A DNA stretch of 64,000 nt from Mesocentrotus franciscanus (lineage: Eukaryota > Echinodermata > Echinoidea > Camarodonta > Strongylocentrotidae), in NCBI GenBank assembly GCA_037976565.1, contig CP137666.1, positions 50,123,271-50,187,270 of the forward strand. The letters run 5' to 3'. The translations under genes were made by a program, and so were the position numbers. The stretch's first letter is position 1, and the number at the start of each line of letters is the position of its first letter. Below, in pieces: positions 32,701-38,700 of the stretch. The notes under the pieces were generated by a model. That model was not told the DNA's origin. It saw only the letters and a list, made by a program, of their open reading frames with translations, and searched no databases.

Positions 32701-35165
32701 AATAGCCTAAATGGAAGATGGGACTGCACAGGATAATTTGTAAATTGTTTATCTGTTTTCTCCAGAACAGTTGGTGTATTTGTCAAAGTTAAAGATGGGA
32801 TTTTGTTTGATAAAGACTGACTGGAGACTCTCATGAGTTAAATGAATACCAGTGGTTCATTCTTTACATTTGCTTCACGCTTTTCTCACTAGTTACAACC
32901 CTCACATGAACACAAGTAAGCTACAAACAACACTGCGAAAGGAAATGAATTACATGTTCCAAAAAAGTGCAGATCCTGTATAAAGTGTCTTTATTAATAT
33001 AGGATTAAATATGTTTATAGCTGGTCATTCACATTTGTAAAAGATATCTTACAGACCCTTTACCCATATCTTTCCTTTTCAGAACTCATCCCCAAGTAGG
33101 CTTCTCTTCAACAAGGAGCTACCTACCTATATCTCCTCCTCACTACCTACTACCACAACATCCAGCAGACTGCAAGGTTGGAAGAGGAAGAACTGAGGGT
33201 AGAGTGCCAACGCATTGATGAGGTGAGAATAGATGTGATTTTGTTCTATAGGCTCATTCACACTTGAAAAAAACAAAATTGAAAAACCATTGATTTTCAG
33301 AACTACCAGTCAATATGTTGCTGCTCTGCATGCGGAAGTGAGAAGAGTCACGTGAGCAAACACCCTAAGTCACAGGTATTTTGAGAGCAAACATTTACAC
33401 TGCAAAAACAGTGGAATATCGGCCAGAGTTTTTTTTTAACGCACTCTAGAGGTGGGTTTTTCAATTCAGGTTTTCGTCATGTTTATGGATAGCTGCCTAG
33501 CAACTTCCGACTAAACTCTGCAATGTGAGAAGAACCTTGCAAGAACATTGCTTGCAGTGTAAATGCTCCTTATGTAAGAGGTTTTCAGCTACATCCCTCA
33601 AGACCAATAGCTAACACAACAGCCCACAAGGTTGGTATGTCAGTCTTGTGAGCCTTTTGACAAATTTTTTGAATATTCTTGAGTCGGTTTTGTAGGACGT
33701 CAGTCTTGCAAGCCATCGGTCTTGTGGAGTGCTGGTCTATTTGAATATCCCTAGGGTTTCTTGTGAAGAAAGGCTCTTTTCACAGAATAGCCGTTATTTT
33801 AGGAACAAATATTTAACTTTTTCACAGATATGTGGAAGATATTCCTCTCAATGTGTTCTCGATATCCCAAAGATTTGTATTAGGAGTGATAAAAAATGGT
33901 GTAAGAAGGTGGATTTTTTAATGATATATTGTTCTGATGTAAACAAGCTTTCAGTTGCCAAAATCCATTGCCTTCTGTTGACAGAGAAATTGAAAGTTAT
34001 TCTGTTGAAATGAATAAGCATTTGGACAACATGTTCTTGTACGTCATGTGTTCTATGACATGTATGTTCAGTTCTTTCATGGAATTTGAAAGGAATTGGC
34101 GTACAATGATAGTGGGAGTGTGTGTGGGCTTGTAAGCATGTGTGGGCCTATGTGTGTGTGTATGTTACATCAATCAATATTAAATAATTTTTTTCCCGAT
34201 CTTAGTCCTTTGAAATTTATCAGCAATAGTCACTAGCACAGAGTAATATATTTTAAGTAAACTGAACGTAAACATCAATTAAATTTTCAGGAGTTCACTG
34301 GATTGTTCAGCCGTTTGACAAGTCTCAAGCAGCTCTATGCACGAATTCGTCCACATGAAACAATGGTAAGTAGAAAACAAAATTCAAGATTTTCTTTCCA
34401 AATTACATGTCTGTAAGTGAGGAGCATACTATTTTAAAATTGTCAAATGCACCTTGGAAACAGCCCAGTAATAACTTTGAACTTCTTTATTTAATATGAA
34501 GCATTTGTTCATCCTACAGGCAATATTTTGGTTTAGATTGATTTTCTTTGGTAACATCTCCTTTGTGATGACAAAAATAAATTTTTGATAGTGAATAAAA
34601 AGTTGTGTATTTGCAATGAATATTTAAAGACACACATTTTTGCCTAAATAAGAAATTGTTCATTGATTTCAATTTACTGTTAACCTTTGATCAAATGAAT
34701 ATTTTGGGGATGTAATATTAGGAAATCGACATTGGAAAAATAGTTAAGTGATTTAAGGACTAAACACAAAGGTTACGAGTTCGAGCTCTAGTATAGCACT
34801 CTAATGTCTTTTCACTAGACATTAATCTACATTTGCCACCCACCACTCAGGTGTAGTAGTGAATATGAGCTTTGTAGGAACATAACATAACTTTCATGAA
34901 CACATATCTGGCATTCATCTCAATGGGTTTTACAGTATTTTACAAATAACTTTTAATTTGCACAGTGGCTTTTTGACATGTCTATAGCACTTGAAGAATG
35001 GATATGAGTGAAAATAAGTAGCTGATGTAATTTTTTTGTTTGGTCTCTCTCTCTCTCTCTTTAAAGCTTGTTGAAGCTCTTCAGGAAGACGAAAGATGCA
35101 GTGCAGCTCACTTTGCCAGCAGTCTTGAGAGAGTAGGCAACACCTTAGATCAACCTGAGGATTAG
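1..35165 (+). CDS. PLXN: Plexin (semaphorin receptor), 3' portion of gene, 27 exons, probably class B
   Basis: Plexins are single-pass receptors for semaphorins; their cytoplasmic GAP domain acts on Rap/Ras GTPases and an inserted RBD binds Rac/Rnd. Exons seen: 776-869, 3184-3377, 4451-4599, 5417-5522, 5961-6103, 6707-6868, 7485-7578, 8584-8826, 9985-10176, 12270-12499, 13893-14032, 14470-14591, 16305-16370, 17155-17229, 18101-18167, 18964-19110, 20177-20324, 21417-21520, 21924-22017, 26066-26163, 26741-26884, 28076-28254, 28983-29130, 29603-29662, 33083-33222, 34291-34365, 35067-35165. All use GT-AG borders with matching phases except two single-base indels (exons at 12270 and 33083). After allowing for these, 1,171 codons including stop remain. 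Order: PSI, IPT repeats, furin-type RRRR, TM helix, juxtamembrane coil, GAP part 1, RBD, GAP part 2, stop. The sema domain and start lie left of the window. Class B is inferred from the basic cleavage site and the KVLN.DT RBD wording; class A is not excluded. Confidence 0.93.
330..770. repeat. TTC/CTT (GAA on the other strand) microsatellite
   Basis: An almost pure (TTC)n runs from about 369 to 597, then decays to CTT/TCC mixtures up to exon w1 at 776. Both strands give long low-complexity open frames (poly-Phe, poly-Lys) that are not genes. Confidence 0.97.
776..869 (+). CDS. PLXN: Plexin exon w1: extracellular segment before the last PSI
   Basis: This exon reads YDYDASDGLELQVG...SLDYQENT and ends in phase 1. 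Joined to the next exon it gives V-TLYNC, the standard entry into a plexin PSI domain. Acceptor is TTTCAG and donor GTATTA. It lies just after a roughly 400-bp TTC/CTT pyrimidine tract. By position it is the end of an IPT repeat. It is the leftmost exon found. Confidence 0.78.
1438..1500 (-). mobile_element. tRNA-like fragment (SINE head or tRNA pseudogene)
   Basis: The complement reads GCCAAGTGGCTGAGTCAGC and GACAGGTTTGAATCCCACC. The B box GGTTTGAATCC (1447-1457) is perfect. The arms do not make a full tRNA. Confidence 0.5.
1890..3149. mobile_element. TTAA-flanked inverted-repeat transposon, 1.26 kb
   Basis: Ends are AGAGAAGGTTCATTGA at 1890 and its reverse complement ending at 3149. Both are flanked by TTAA (1886-1889 and 3150-3153). 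TTAA duplication is the piggyBac signature; no transposase is readable, so it is non-autonomous. It sits in the plexin intron and ends about 35 bp before exon w2. Confidence 0.75.
3184..3377 (+). CDS. PLXN: Plexin exon w2: PSI domain
   Basis: This exon encodes a cysteine-rich PSI module: YNCSVSGVNCRSC, then GCGWCTGLLSC, then SCPPPQITK. The C-x5-C-x2-C and GCGWC spacing is diagnostic for plexin PSI domains. It continues the phase of w1 and ends in phase 0. The PPPQITK end leads straight into the next IPT repeat. A TTAA-flanked transposon ends only about 35 bp before this exon. Confidence 0.93.
3855..4320 (+). mobile_element. tRNA-derived SINE interrupted by a MITE
   Basis: CCTCCATTGTCTAGTGGTTAA before the MITE and GGCATTTG... 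ACCAGGATTCGATTCCCAGC after it form a tRNA-like A and B box pair. The stems pair poorly, so this is not a functional tRNA. Confidence 0.7.
3890..4246. mobile_element. TTAA-flanked fold-back MITE inserted in a tRNA-derived SINE
   Basis: The ends AGCCCCTCTAAA and TTTAGAGGGGCT are inverted, with TTAA at 3886-3889 and 4247-4250. The two halves are near-perfect inverted copies over about 170 bp each (the loop lies near TTTAGGTTTTCTGTAGTATG). The outside flanks join to TAGTGGTTAAGGCATTTGA, restoring a tRNA-like A box, so the insertion site is confirmed by the interrupted host repeat. Confidence 0.85.
4451..4599 (+). CDS. PLXN: Plexin exon w3: IPT/TIG repeat, first half
   Basis: It reads LFPVAGPREGNTTLTISGTN and onward to GVECLTIDG. 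The P..GP..G...LTI.G.N pattern is the IPT/TIG signature of plexins and Met. It carries several N-glycosylation sequons (NTT, NET, NIT). Phase 0 in, phase 2 out. Confidence 0.92.
5417..5522 (+). CDS. PLXN: Plexin exon w4: IPT repeat, second half
   Basis: It encodes SIDCSTGSSGNETVEDI...FGTASSDELFSYR. The C in IDCSTG pairs by pattern with the VEC of w3, and the final Y is the usual last strand of an IPT fold. Donor is GTGAGT; phase 0 at the end. Confidence 0.9.
5961..6103 (+). CDS. PLXN: Plexin exon w5: second IPT repeat, first half
   Basis: It reads DPQVTGFSPVKGIKAGGTVM, then NITGENLDTG and VLVGEAECDII. DP.V..FSP..G...GGT is the textbook start of a plexin IPT repeat. Acceptor TTACAG, donor GTAGGC, phase 2 out. 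Confidence 0.93.
6153..6427. mobile_element. MITE copy, TGACATATGCTC-type ends
   Basis: The left end TGACACTTGCTCTGGTGACA and the right end, whose complement begins TGACATATGCTCTGGCAACA, form a terminal inverted repeat of about 28 bp. The interior is rich in AACCCTAA-like strings. 275 bp, in the plexin intron right after exon w5. Confidence 0.75.
6707..6868 (+). CDS. PLXN: Plexin exon w6: end of second IPT and start of third
   Basis: It encodes VTPELIQCKTGSSKMGNASV, ending VPGVYNYVEDP, then VITGYSPKESIMS opening the next repeat. The Y.Y..DP.IT linker is the usual IPT-IPT junction. Phase 1 to phase 2. Confidence 0.92.
6947..7190 (+). mobile_element. tRNA-derived SINE
   Basis: A tRNA-like head (GGTATAGTGGTTCATTCACT, B box GGTTTGAGTCT at 7001-7011) is followed by a body with TTGGCAAGACATAGATCCAC, ATTTGCCACTCTCCACCCAG and GTGTAAATGAGTACCTGG. 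The body recurs at 34800 and, inverted, at 58500-58580. Confidence 0.8.
7485..7578 (+). CDS. PLXN: Plexin exon w7: third IPT repeat, central strands
   Basis: It reads GGILLTVVGSGFSDVQ and LTFADEIISQ. GG..LTV.G.GF is the second IPT strand motif. Phase matches w6 and w8. Confidence 0.9.
8584..8826 (+). CDS. PLXN: Plexin exon w8: IPT repeat with furin-type RRRR site
   Basis: This 81-codon exon has ECSVNKSTEIYCMTP, then the basic stretch SRRRRE (RRRR at 8668-8679), then FLLDGLRV and SVYPDPVYEVLEG, which matches the plexin F.LDG....YPDP.. stretch. Vertebrate plexin-B1 and -B2 are known to be cut by proprotein convertases at a basic site in the membrane-proximal ectodomain. Cleavage here is inferred. 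Confidence 0.9.
9985..10176 (+). CDS. PLXN: Plexin exon w9: last IPT repeat before the membrane
   Basis: It encodes GENLKVPSENFADFVTVCIG, GKGECGVLQ, ELSCLSP and ends LNIV. The V.IG.GEC..........L.C pattern fits the membrane-proximal plexin IPT. The acceptor follows a run of C. The donor GTTAGT is weaker than the others, so this exon end is slightly uncertain. Confidence 0.85.
10197..10377. mobile_element. MITE copy, same family, near exon w9 donor
   Basis: The left part ATGCTCCTGCCACATTTGCT and the right part ATTGTTGCTGGAGCATATGTC match the ends of the 6153 copy. The interior has the same CTA/ACCC-rich character. It starts about 20 bp after exon w9. Confidence 0.55.
10655..10935. repeat. Large inverted repeat (fold-back) in plexin intron
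   Basis: TTGTAATGATCTTCTTATCG and GGTCACTACACAAGTCC at 10684 onward are inverted at 10865-10904. The inner arms with CAGGCTCTGGCACG / CGTGCCAGAGTCTG pair too. Matches weaken beyond 10655 and 10935. Likely a fold-back transposon with no coding content. Confidence 0.8.
11271..11755. mobile_element. TTAA-flanked MITE, 485 bp
   Basis: It begins AGACCCCATCCG and ends CCAGGGTCT, with TTAA at 11267-11270 and 11756-11759. Subterminal pairs such as GGAAAGCT (left) and AGCTTTCC (right) extend the inverted match. It has the same AG...CT ends and TTAA target as the elements at 1890 and 3890. Confidence 0.75.
12270..12499 (+). CDS. PLXN: Plexin exon w10: transmembrane helix and juxtamembrane segment, with one-base frameshift
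   Basis: It reads VFHGDNLRQ, SDTLPYIIGGVVGG, the hydrophobic helix VVVLSIIIFLACV, then a basic stop-transfer. As written, the frame reaches TAG at 12417-12419. The same exon continues in another frame as RNYKAQIKNTEMEMENLMQH, the expected charged coil after a plexin TM helix. Exon length is 230, one more than the flanking phases allow. Removing one G of 12412-12414 gives RRHRNYK. A sequence error is favoured; a truncated receptor allele is the alternative. Confidence 0.88.
12705..13509. mobile_element. Hairpin-headed tandem-array element A
   Basis: Head: CTGACGAAGTCAG hairpin then GAGGGGAT. Next a (CCTT)n/(CCGT)n microsatellite, then about four monomers of 140-150 bp (GGTTTCC at about 12793, 12942, 13082, 13222), each ending in AGGTCAAAGGTCA or a variant. 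Tail (from 13474): GCGAGGGGAT again, a GCGACGCTTTGCGTT hairpin, then TCTAG. Lies between plexin exons w10 and w11. Confidence 0.75.
13893..14032 (+). CDS. PLXN: Plexin exon w11: juxtamembrane to GAP
   Basis: It encodes FFIDQEMTDIEEQLRGLGMP, then FVSNHDYMKSMLFFGLE and TTEPE. The sequence G.PF...Y....F.G.E is a plexin cytoplasmic hallmark. Phase 1 to 0. Confidence 0.9.
14085..14170 (-). mobile_element. tRNA-derived SINE fragment
   Basis: The complement reads GGGCTCTAGTGGAAAAGTCA then GGGGTTCTAATCCCTGCC, an A/B box pair. No CCA or clean cloverleaf is seen. Confidence 0.55.
14470..14591 (+). CDS. PLXN: Plexin exon w12: GAP domain, first part
   Basis: It reads FSKLISNKDFLIVFIHTLDS. This matches the plexin F..L..NK.FL..FI.TLE segment that opens GAP part 1. 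Phase 0 to 2, GTGAGA donor. Confidence 0.92.
15202..16137. mobile_element. Hairpin-headed tandem-array element B
   Basis: Head: GCCTCCGCTAC AAA GTAGCCGGAGGC hairpin, then (GTCC)n and GTACGTAC. Then about five monomers of 142-150 bp, each with GATTGATGGATTACCGCC and GGTCAAAGGTCA. Tail at 16092: GGCGGAGGC (echo of head), palindrome CTGCGCGCAG, TCTAG. Lies just before plexin exon w13. Confidence 0.8.
16305..16370 (+). CDS. PLXN: Plexin exon w13: GAP helix
   Basis: A 66-bp exon reading KANIASLLTVVLVMEGKFRY-FT. It equals the plexin ..VASLL...L..KL.Y.TD helix. It follows directly on a tandem-repeat element (15202-16137). Confidence 0.9.
17155..17229 (+). CDS. PLXN: Plexin exon w14: GAP helix up to the catalytic arginine pair
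   Basis: It encodes DVLMTLMSETIGEAADRQ then RLKQLFK, splitting the next arginine codon with w15. The plexin pattern here is L..L........PKL.LRR.E; this gene has FKR.E. The second catalytic arginine is kept and the first is lysine. Confidence 0.9.
17400..18060. repeat. ACT/ACC trinucleotide microsatellite
   Basis: Blocks of (ACT)n, (ACC)n, (TTCTAC)n and ACTACATGT variants in a stepwise pattern, in the intron between exons w14 and w15. The apparent poly-Thr, poly-Leu and poly-Val frames are artefacts. Confidence 0.97.
18101..18167 (+). CDS. PLXN: Plexin exon w15: GAP helix after the arginine finger
   Basis: It reads R-TETLEDKLLNNWIALAMF-KFIK, matching the plexin R.E...E.ML.NW....L..F.K stretch. 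It follows the 740-bp ACT-rich microsatellite. Phase 1 to 0. Confidence 0.92.
18964..19110 (+). CDS. PLXN: Plexin exon w16: end of GAP part 1, entry to RBD
   Basis: It encodes DSVSQPLYKLYQAIKIQCEK, GPVDAATGQSYFSLS. P.Y.L..AIK.Q.EKGP.DA is one of the most conserved plexin motifs. 49 codons, phase 0 both ends. Confidence 0.95.
19148..19316. mobile_element. MITE copy, same family, shortened
   Basis: The left end TGACATTTGCTCTGGCAACA then ATTGCTCCAGTCTTTATTTC reproduces the inverted complement of the 6153 right end. GGGTTAAGG strings follow. The right end (ATTGTCACCAAAGTATGT) is diverged. Confidence 0.65.
19690..20165. repeat. CT-rich polypyrimidine tract
   Basis: CCCTCTCTC mixtures followed by (TC)n directly before the acceptor of exon w17 (20176). 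Confidence 0.95.
20177..20324 (+). CDS. PLXN: Plexin exon w17: Rho-GTPase-binding domain (RBD)
   Basis: It reads TLNVESELGQESVKVLNVDT, ITQVKEKILDAMYRK. The KVLN.DTI.QVKEKI.D..Y segment is the ubiquitin-like plexin RBD and is closer in wording to class B. The acceptor follows a 480-bp CT-rich tract that acts as its polypyrimidine tract. Confidence 0.94.
20325..20425. repeat. 34-bp tandem repeat after exon w17
   Basis: AACTTCCTTTCTGTTGCCCT-TCTCCAGAAAGG occurs about three times. Each unit pairs internally (TTCCTTTCTG / CAGAAAGGAA), so the RNA just past this 5' splice site can form stacked hairpins. Confidence 0.85.
21417..21520 (+). CDS. PLXN: Plexin exon w18: RBD, middle
   Basis: It encodes LKSGKAGELVISDFDTS, ending WCPINTLQHYG. 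This corresponds to the plexin RBD end W...NTL.HY.V. Phase 1 to 0. Confidence 0.9.
21924..22017 (+). CDS. PLXN: Plexin exon w19: RBD end and variable linker
   Basis: It encodes VQSGAQVGLTDKQDMPNAMP then NNEANNLF. The start fits the plexin V.DGA...L strand; the rest is the variable linker. The best donor is A|GTGAGT after TTC A, which keeps phase with w20 across a 4-kb intron. Confidence 0.86.
22018..26065 (+). other. Plexin intron, 4 kb
   Basis: AT-rich intron with one tandem duplication and scattered TACATGTA strings. The small open frames here lack family motifs. No exon or RNA gene is seen. Confidence 0.6.
22798..22975. repeat. 84-bp tandem duplication
   Basis: TTTGTTTTTATGGTTTGTGG, TGCGCTGTCACATATGCTC, TCTCAGCGTACCTTTATT occurs twice with few differences, plus a third partial start. 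In plexin intron 19. Confidence 0.9.
26066..26163 (+). CDS. PLXN: Plexin exon w20: RBD-GAP linker
   Basis: It reads NDAARTSVRVTGHHEYFSHD then RDVKYYHL. The ..YHLV join with w21 equals the plexin WHLV motif that starts GAP part 2. Phase 1 to 0. Confidence 0.87.
26741..26884 (+). CDS. PLXN: Plexin exon w21: GAP part 2 start
   Basis: It encodes VQSEDSEEQDEN, an acidic loop, a basic loop FKGKQGRRK, then IREIYLQRLVSVK. EIYL.RL...K is a fixed plexin motif. 48 codons, phase 0. Confidence 0.94.
27315..27600 (+). repeat. Dispersed repeat with TGCCACATTGTATTTATCAT, copy 1
   Basis: TTTATATGCCACACCAATAA, TCCCTGTGCCACATTGTATT, TATCATGGGA then TTTTGTGCAAAATTGCACAT and CAACTGTGCAGAGAGGC recur at 62182. 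Confidence 0.8.
28076..28254 (+). CDS. PLXN: Plexin exon w22: GAP part 2
   Basis: It reads QSINGFVNEALDAMF, then IPFALRFLFNYFDEEAS and ATWKNN. It matches F....F......P.A....FDFLDE.A.......W. Phase 0 to 2. The intron after it holds three diverged tandem units. Confidence 0.94.
28262..28475. repeat. Three diverged tandem units of about 90 bp
   Basis: TAGTCTTGATTTGTAGGCCG, ACAAAGTGTTCCATATTTTC, AGCTACAACCATCATAGCAG recurs with drift. It starts right after the donor of exon w22. Confidence 0.8.
28703..28865. mobile_element. MITE copy, same family, diverged
   Basis: It begins TGACATTTGCTCCAGCAGAA and ends ATGGAGCAATTATCATCGTA, an imperfect inverted pair matching the 6153 ends. The interior keeps TTTCATCAA and GGGTT features. 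Confidence 0.55.
28983..29130 (+). CDS. PLXN: Plexin exon w23: GAP part 2 with LPLRFW
   Basis: It encodes TLPLRFWATILAHPSFIFNM, then DTSVTVLNQMLDNACKG. LPLRFW....K.P.F.FD is the strongest plexin GAP motif, and its arginine, the third catalytic one, is present. Phase 2 to 0. Confidence 0.96.
29603..29662 (+). CDS. PLXN: Plexin exon w24: short GAP exon
   Basis: A 60-bp exon reading RQSEVQSGPQIYENMPIVIK. It has good borders and keeps phase, but its residues are poorly conserved. It may be a variable or alternatively used exon, since skipping it leaves the frame intact. Confidence 0.6.
30100..31860 (-). pseudogene. Non-LTR retrotransposon remnant (zinc-knuckle ORF1 plus RT fragment)
   Basis: On the minus strand, 31009-31700 encodes a nucleic-acid-binding ORF1: a CCHC-like CSRCLATGRHASAC, then CRLCKKCGHIQSEC once one A of a run near 31441 is ignored, then a polar tail to 31009. 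About 50 bp downstream is reverse transcriptase debris: GVRQGCPLSALLF near 30850, YADDT near 30700 (catalytic box), FSNFSGISIKCEKSE, then KINKMFSFLWGSKKEKIKRN at 30150-30383. Frames are broken repeatedly. The endonuclease and most of ORF2 are missing, so it is an internally deleted dead copy. The LINE clade is L1/Tx1-like by wording only. Confidence 0.75.
30120..30310. repeat. Tandem duplication inside the RT remnant
   Basis: A stretch with CCCCCTTCAGTAATTTTATT followed by CAAACATA..TT and TTTTCTCTTTCTTAGACCCCC occurs twice, about 110 bp apart. It explains why the minus-strand reading repeats GGSKKEKIK. It arose after the element lost function. Confidence 0.8.
31719..32008. mobile_element. 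MITE with CACAAAGACTAAGATCGAC ends
   Basis: TTTTACAAAGACTAAGATCG, ACTTTAAGTTGGACTTAAG at the left is the complement of CTTAAGTCCAACTTAAAGTC, GATCTTAGTCTTTGTGAAAC at the right. About 290 bp. It touches the 5' side of the minus-strand retroelement remnant, so one may have inserted into the other. Confidence 0.8.
32512..32562. repeat. Perfect 51-bp palindrome, 25-bp arms, 1-base loop
   Basis: GGGCGTTTCACAAAGCACTT-GTCAC, one T, then the exact complement. The outer GGCGTTTCACAAAG resembles the ends of the MITE at 31719-32008, so it is probably a minimal hairpin transposon or a fused pair of termini. Confidence 0.9.
33083..33222 (+). CDS. PLXN: Plexin exon w25: GAP part 2, with one-base frameshift
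   Basis: It begins NSSPSRLLFNKELPTY, equal to the plexin SPSNKLLYAK....Y motif. After 33130 the match moves to another frame: TTYYHNIQQTARLEEEE. As written the first frame stops at TGA 33194-33196. Exon length is 140, where 141 would keep phase. A base missing in 33131-33147 explains it. Confidence 0.88.
34291..34365 (+). CDS. PLXN: Plexin exon w26: C-terminal GAP helix
   Basis: It reads EFTGLFSRLTSLKQLYARIR-PHETM, matching the final plexin helices (..AL..LY.....). 25 codons, phase 0. Confidence 0.88.
34735..34900 (+). mobile_element. tRNA-derived SINE, diverged copy
   Basis: A B-box-like GAGTTCGAGCTC near 34777, then GACATTAATCTACATTTGCC and CACCACTCAGGTGTA. Same body as the SINE at 6947. 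Confidence 0.7.
35067..35165 (+). CDS. PLXN: Plexin terminal coding exon w27 with stop
   Basis: It encodes LVEALQEDERCSAAHFASSL, then ERVGNTLDQPED and TAG at 35163-35165. It aligns with the plexin I..ALE.D.......L....... end. It stops before the PDZ-binding tail found in vertebrate class-B plexins. A CT microsatellite sits directly before the acceptor. Confidence 0.92.
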   Translation, partial: LVEALQEDERCSAAHFASSLERVGNTLDQPED

Positions 35166-35700
35166 TTACCACCTCACTAATGGTGAATTGAAAGTAGACC
35201 CAGCATGCCATGAGATGGCTAAAGGTCAAAGTTCAACATAGGAGAATTGCAATGCCGTTCAACGTTTTTCCCATATCAGTTTACCACCCAACGTGATGCT
35301 TATTTTTCTTGAGTTTCCAGAGGACAGTCGAACCTGTTTTAAAAGGCCATCTTTACTAAGTTATTAGCAACTTTTAGTGTTTTCTTTCCAAGAAAAAACA
35401 TATATGTGAAATATATCTGGTAAAGCCACCTTTATACAGAGATTTAGACTATGTTATAACTTGCATAAATAGTTAATTTGATTGAACTGATGAGCCCTTG
35501 TTTCTAGGGTGATGACCTGCAATCAATAACACCAACATCAAACTTCTGTACATGTATTTAATTGTAAGTAGTCTTCTATCCAGAGAAAACAATTATGATT
35601 GTGTCATGAAATATCGCTTCTATGCAGATTTTACTTATTTTATATTGTCGTAATTAATGTTTATGCAGTTTGAAAAATAAATGTCATAATGGAATACCGT
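35166..35700 (+). other. Plexin 3' UTR (likely)
   Basis: AT-rich sequence follows the plexin stop with no further exon. An AATAAA polyadenylation signal is at 35676-35681. Another AATAAA at 37012-37017 could serve a longer transcript. The exact end is not visible. Confidence 0.55.
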
Positions 35701-38700
35701 TTTATAGAACCTAAAATTAGAAATGTACTTAATTGGCATTTAGTTGGATGAAATGAAATGTATTGAAATTATTTTTTTACTTAAGTGTTGCAATGCTATT
35801 TTTTTTACTTTTTTAGTGCCAAGTTTGCCCTCTTTTGAGAAAGTTGATATAGACCACAATTTAACAAATTCTGTAATGTTGCTTGGGAGGGCATGTTGTG
35901 GTTGTTGATAAAATGATGGTTAGAAGTACTTCAGACCAGTGAGTGTGAAATCTGAGTTTGATATGGAACAAATTACTTCTATATAATGTTATATACTTGT
36001 TTGCATATTGATTATGTTGTATTTAGAAAGAAAAAAATGTGAAATTATTTTTACAAACTGCTTCACCACTGTTTATCTTCATTTTTGTTTTTGTTTTTGT
36101 TTGTTCTATGCAGTATCCAGAAAATAATGCATTGAATGTGTCATTTTGGTTTTTAATTATAAGTGTGTGTTTGCTGCTTATACAGTTACTGTTATTGTGA
36201 TTCAAAGATATGTATTTATGTAATAGAGAGAAATAGCCTATGACACTATATATATTACTTGAATACACTTGTTTGTCAGGCACATTATATTTTACATATA
36301 ATCTTTATAAGATTTTTATGAAGGGAAACATACATGCATCTTTTATTTTTCAACTCTATATTTAGCCAAAATGTGGGTCCTTTTTTTCTGCAGCAGCTCT
36401 TTGAATAAAATGCTCATAATTCTGATTTAGTGCGTGATAGGCCCCTAACATTTGACTTAGACTTGACGAGGATTTTCTTTTGTATTCTTTTAATGCATGA
36501 TTTGATATTATTCCTTGTATTAGAAAGAGTAAGTGTGCCACAAATCTCATCAAAATTCCAGCAAAAACAAGGTAATTTCCACGAGATAAATCGACCATGT
36601 CATTTTGATATTGCAAAAACAAAGGTTCCCATGGATGCACACGGATTCATTTTACACGCACTTCAGGATTTTTTGACAAAAGAGATGCCCTTTTGAGGCT
36701 TGTGAATAAAATCACTAAAATAAGGCATTTATGCATCTGCGCATACAAGGTTGCTGTACACTCAGACATAGACACTCTCTTCATATGTACATATAGGCCT
36801 ACATGAGTAGTTAACAATATTATAGTAGATGTAATGAACTCCAATTATTTCATATTGTAATCTAGCCATATATACTCTCCCTTACATATGAATGCCTTTC
36901 CTGAAGATGCTTCTAAATTTGTAATACATTGGATATTTCCTCTATTTGGGGGTAATGTGATAATAGTTATGATGAAGTATATGTAATGTTTGTAGAAACT
37001 ACTTTTTTCTTAATAAAAACGGAAGGAGTGTCCAAAGTTTTATTTTGGGTATTTTTTTTATAGCAATTTCCAATAGAAGCTTATCTGATTTATTGAGTAT
37101 AAGTCAGAATAATCTATCTTCTATGGTAGGTAAGCCACAGGAGTACAATTTTCACCAATAAATAATATTCTTATCAACAAATGATTCTGCTGGACAGTCT
37201 TTATGCACAACTTGAATGTAAATGTTCTGTTAATAAGCAATCACTTTTTATATGGTTATGTATATGAAATATATGAAACATGCATGTTATTGTCTTTTTA
37301 AAATACATTTTATGCATATATTATATTACGGTTGTAAGGTAAAATTAATTTTATCGTGTGATTTGGTTACCGGTACTTGAAATTATGGTACTATTACATT
37401 ACTTCATGTACTTGGATTTGTATACAAATATATTCTTTATATGTCTAGAAAATTGGTACATTTCCTTGGTATGTATATGTTTTTAAAGACTGAACTTGGT
37501 GAATAGATTATAGTTTCTTAGTCTCTTCCAGTAGCAAACAATGTGATGTAATTGTGAATGAAATCATGATAATTGTCTCATGAATTTTCTTCCAGGGTTG
37601 CTTTTCTTCTTGAAACAAAACACATGATATGTTAACTGTAATCCTGTGATGTTCATCTAGTACTAGATTTATGGATTGAAATGCCCAAATGCTCTTTCAC
37701 ATAATATTATGTAATACCACAAAAAAGGGGTAGAATGGGACCGTAGGATAAATGCAAAATTAAAAATTGGAGAAGTGTTTTTTCTAATGCAATTTCCTGT
37801 AGAAATTGTGCAGACTCTTTTTTTTTCTATATTTTAGTCTCTATGAATTTAGAAATGAAAAAAGATGTGTACAATACTTGGACAAACATCATGTCATGAT
37901 ATTGTATACATATTTATACATATTTTCATATGATAATACCCAAGCAATTTTTTCAATGACTCTATAATCAGTTAATTTTACTATACATTCTGCCATATGC
38001 AACGGGCATTTGCCAAATAAGAAAAATGATCATATGGTTCTCCTTCTATATATGACAGTGCAGTTTCTTTGAAGAAAATATTTGTGATTTTTGTGCTTTT
38101 CTGTAAGACATATGTGTTTCTTTCATTTCCAATTTTCAATTATGCTAACTTTAACGAGAGACAACTCATAATGACAGTACTTCTATTCAGCACAGTTTAT
38201 TGCAAAATGTGATTGATAGGGCAATGTGGGAGTATTTACACAGGTGCTTGCCAGGGAGATAATTAATTATATGTTGGCTCAGTTTAAAAGGAATGCAAAA
38301 TAGGCAAAAGCCTACCTGGTGCATGTTTATTAAACATTCTGCACCTCCTTCCAGGGTAAAAATCAGGGAATTTCACCTGACCTTGCATCTTTTCTTAAAC
38401 TAGGAATCTGAAAAAAATCATATAACAGTAACTTATCTGTATTTGATTGATTTAAGCAAGCAACATTTTTTTCTACTTGCATATGTAATGAAGGATACCT
38501 TCCATACCTGATGATATTCAATCTTTAATTGTAGTTTTAGGTCTTCCCATAGGAACATTTTTGTATGAGAAATGAATGTGGAATAAATCTGATTGTGCTC
38601 AATCTACACTTTATGGAATTGATGATGTAACTTGAATATACTCTAGAAGTGATAATGTCGTTTGCATCATTTTGATTGTCATTTTAACGCCAGGATACTG

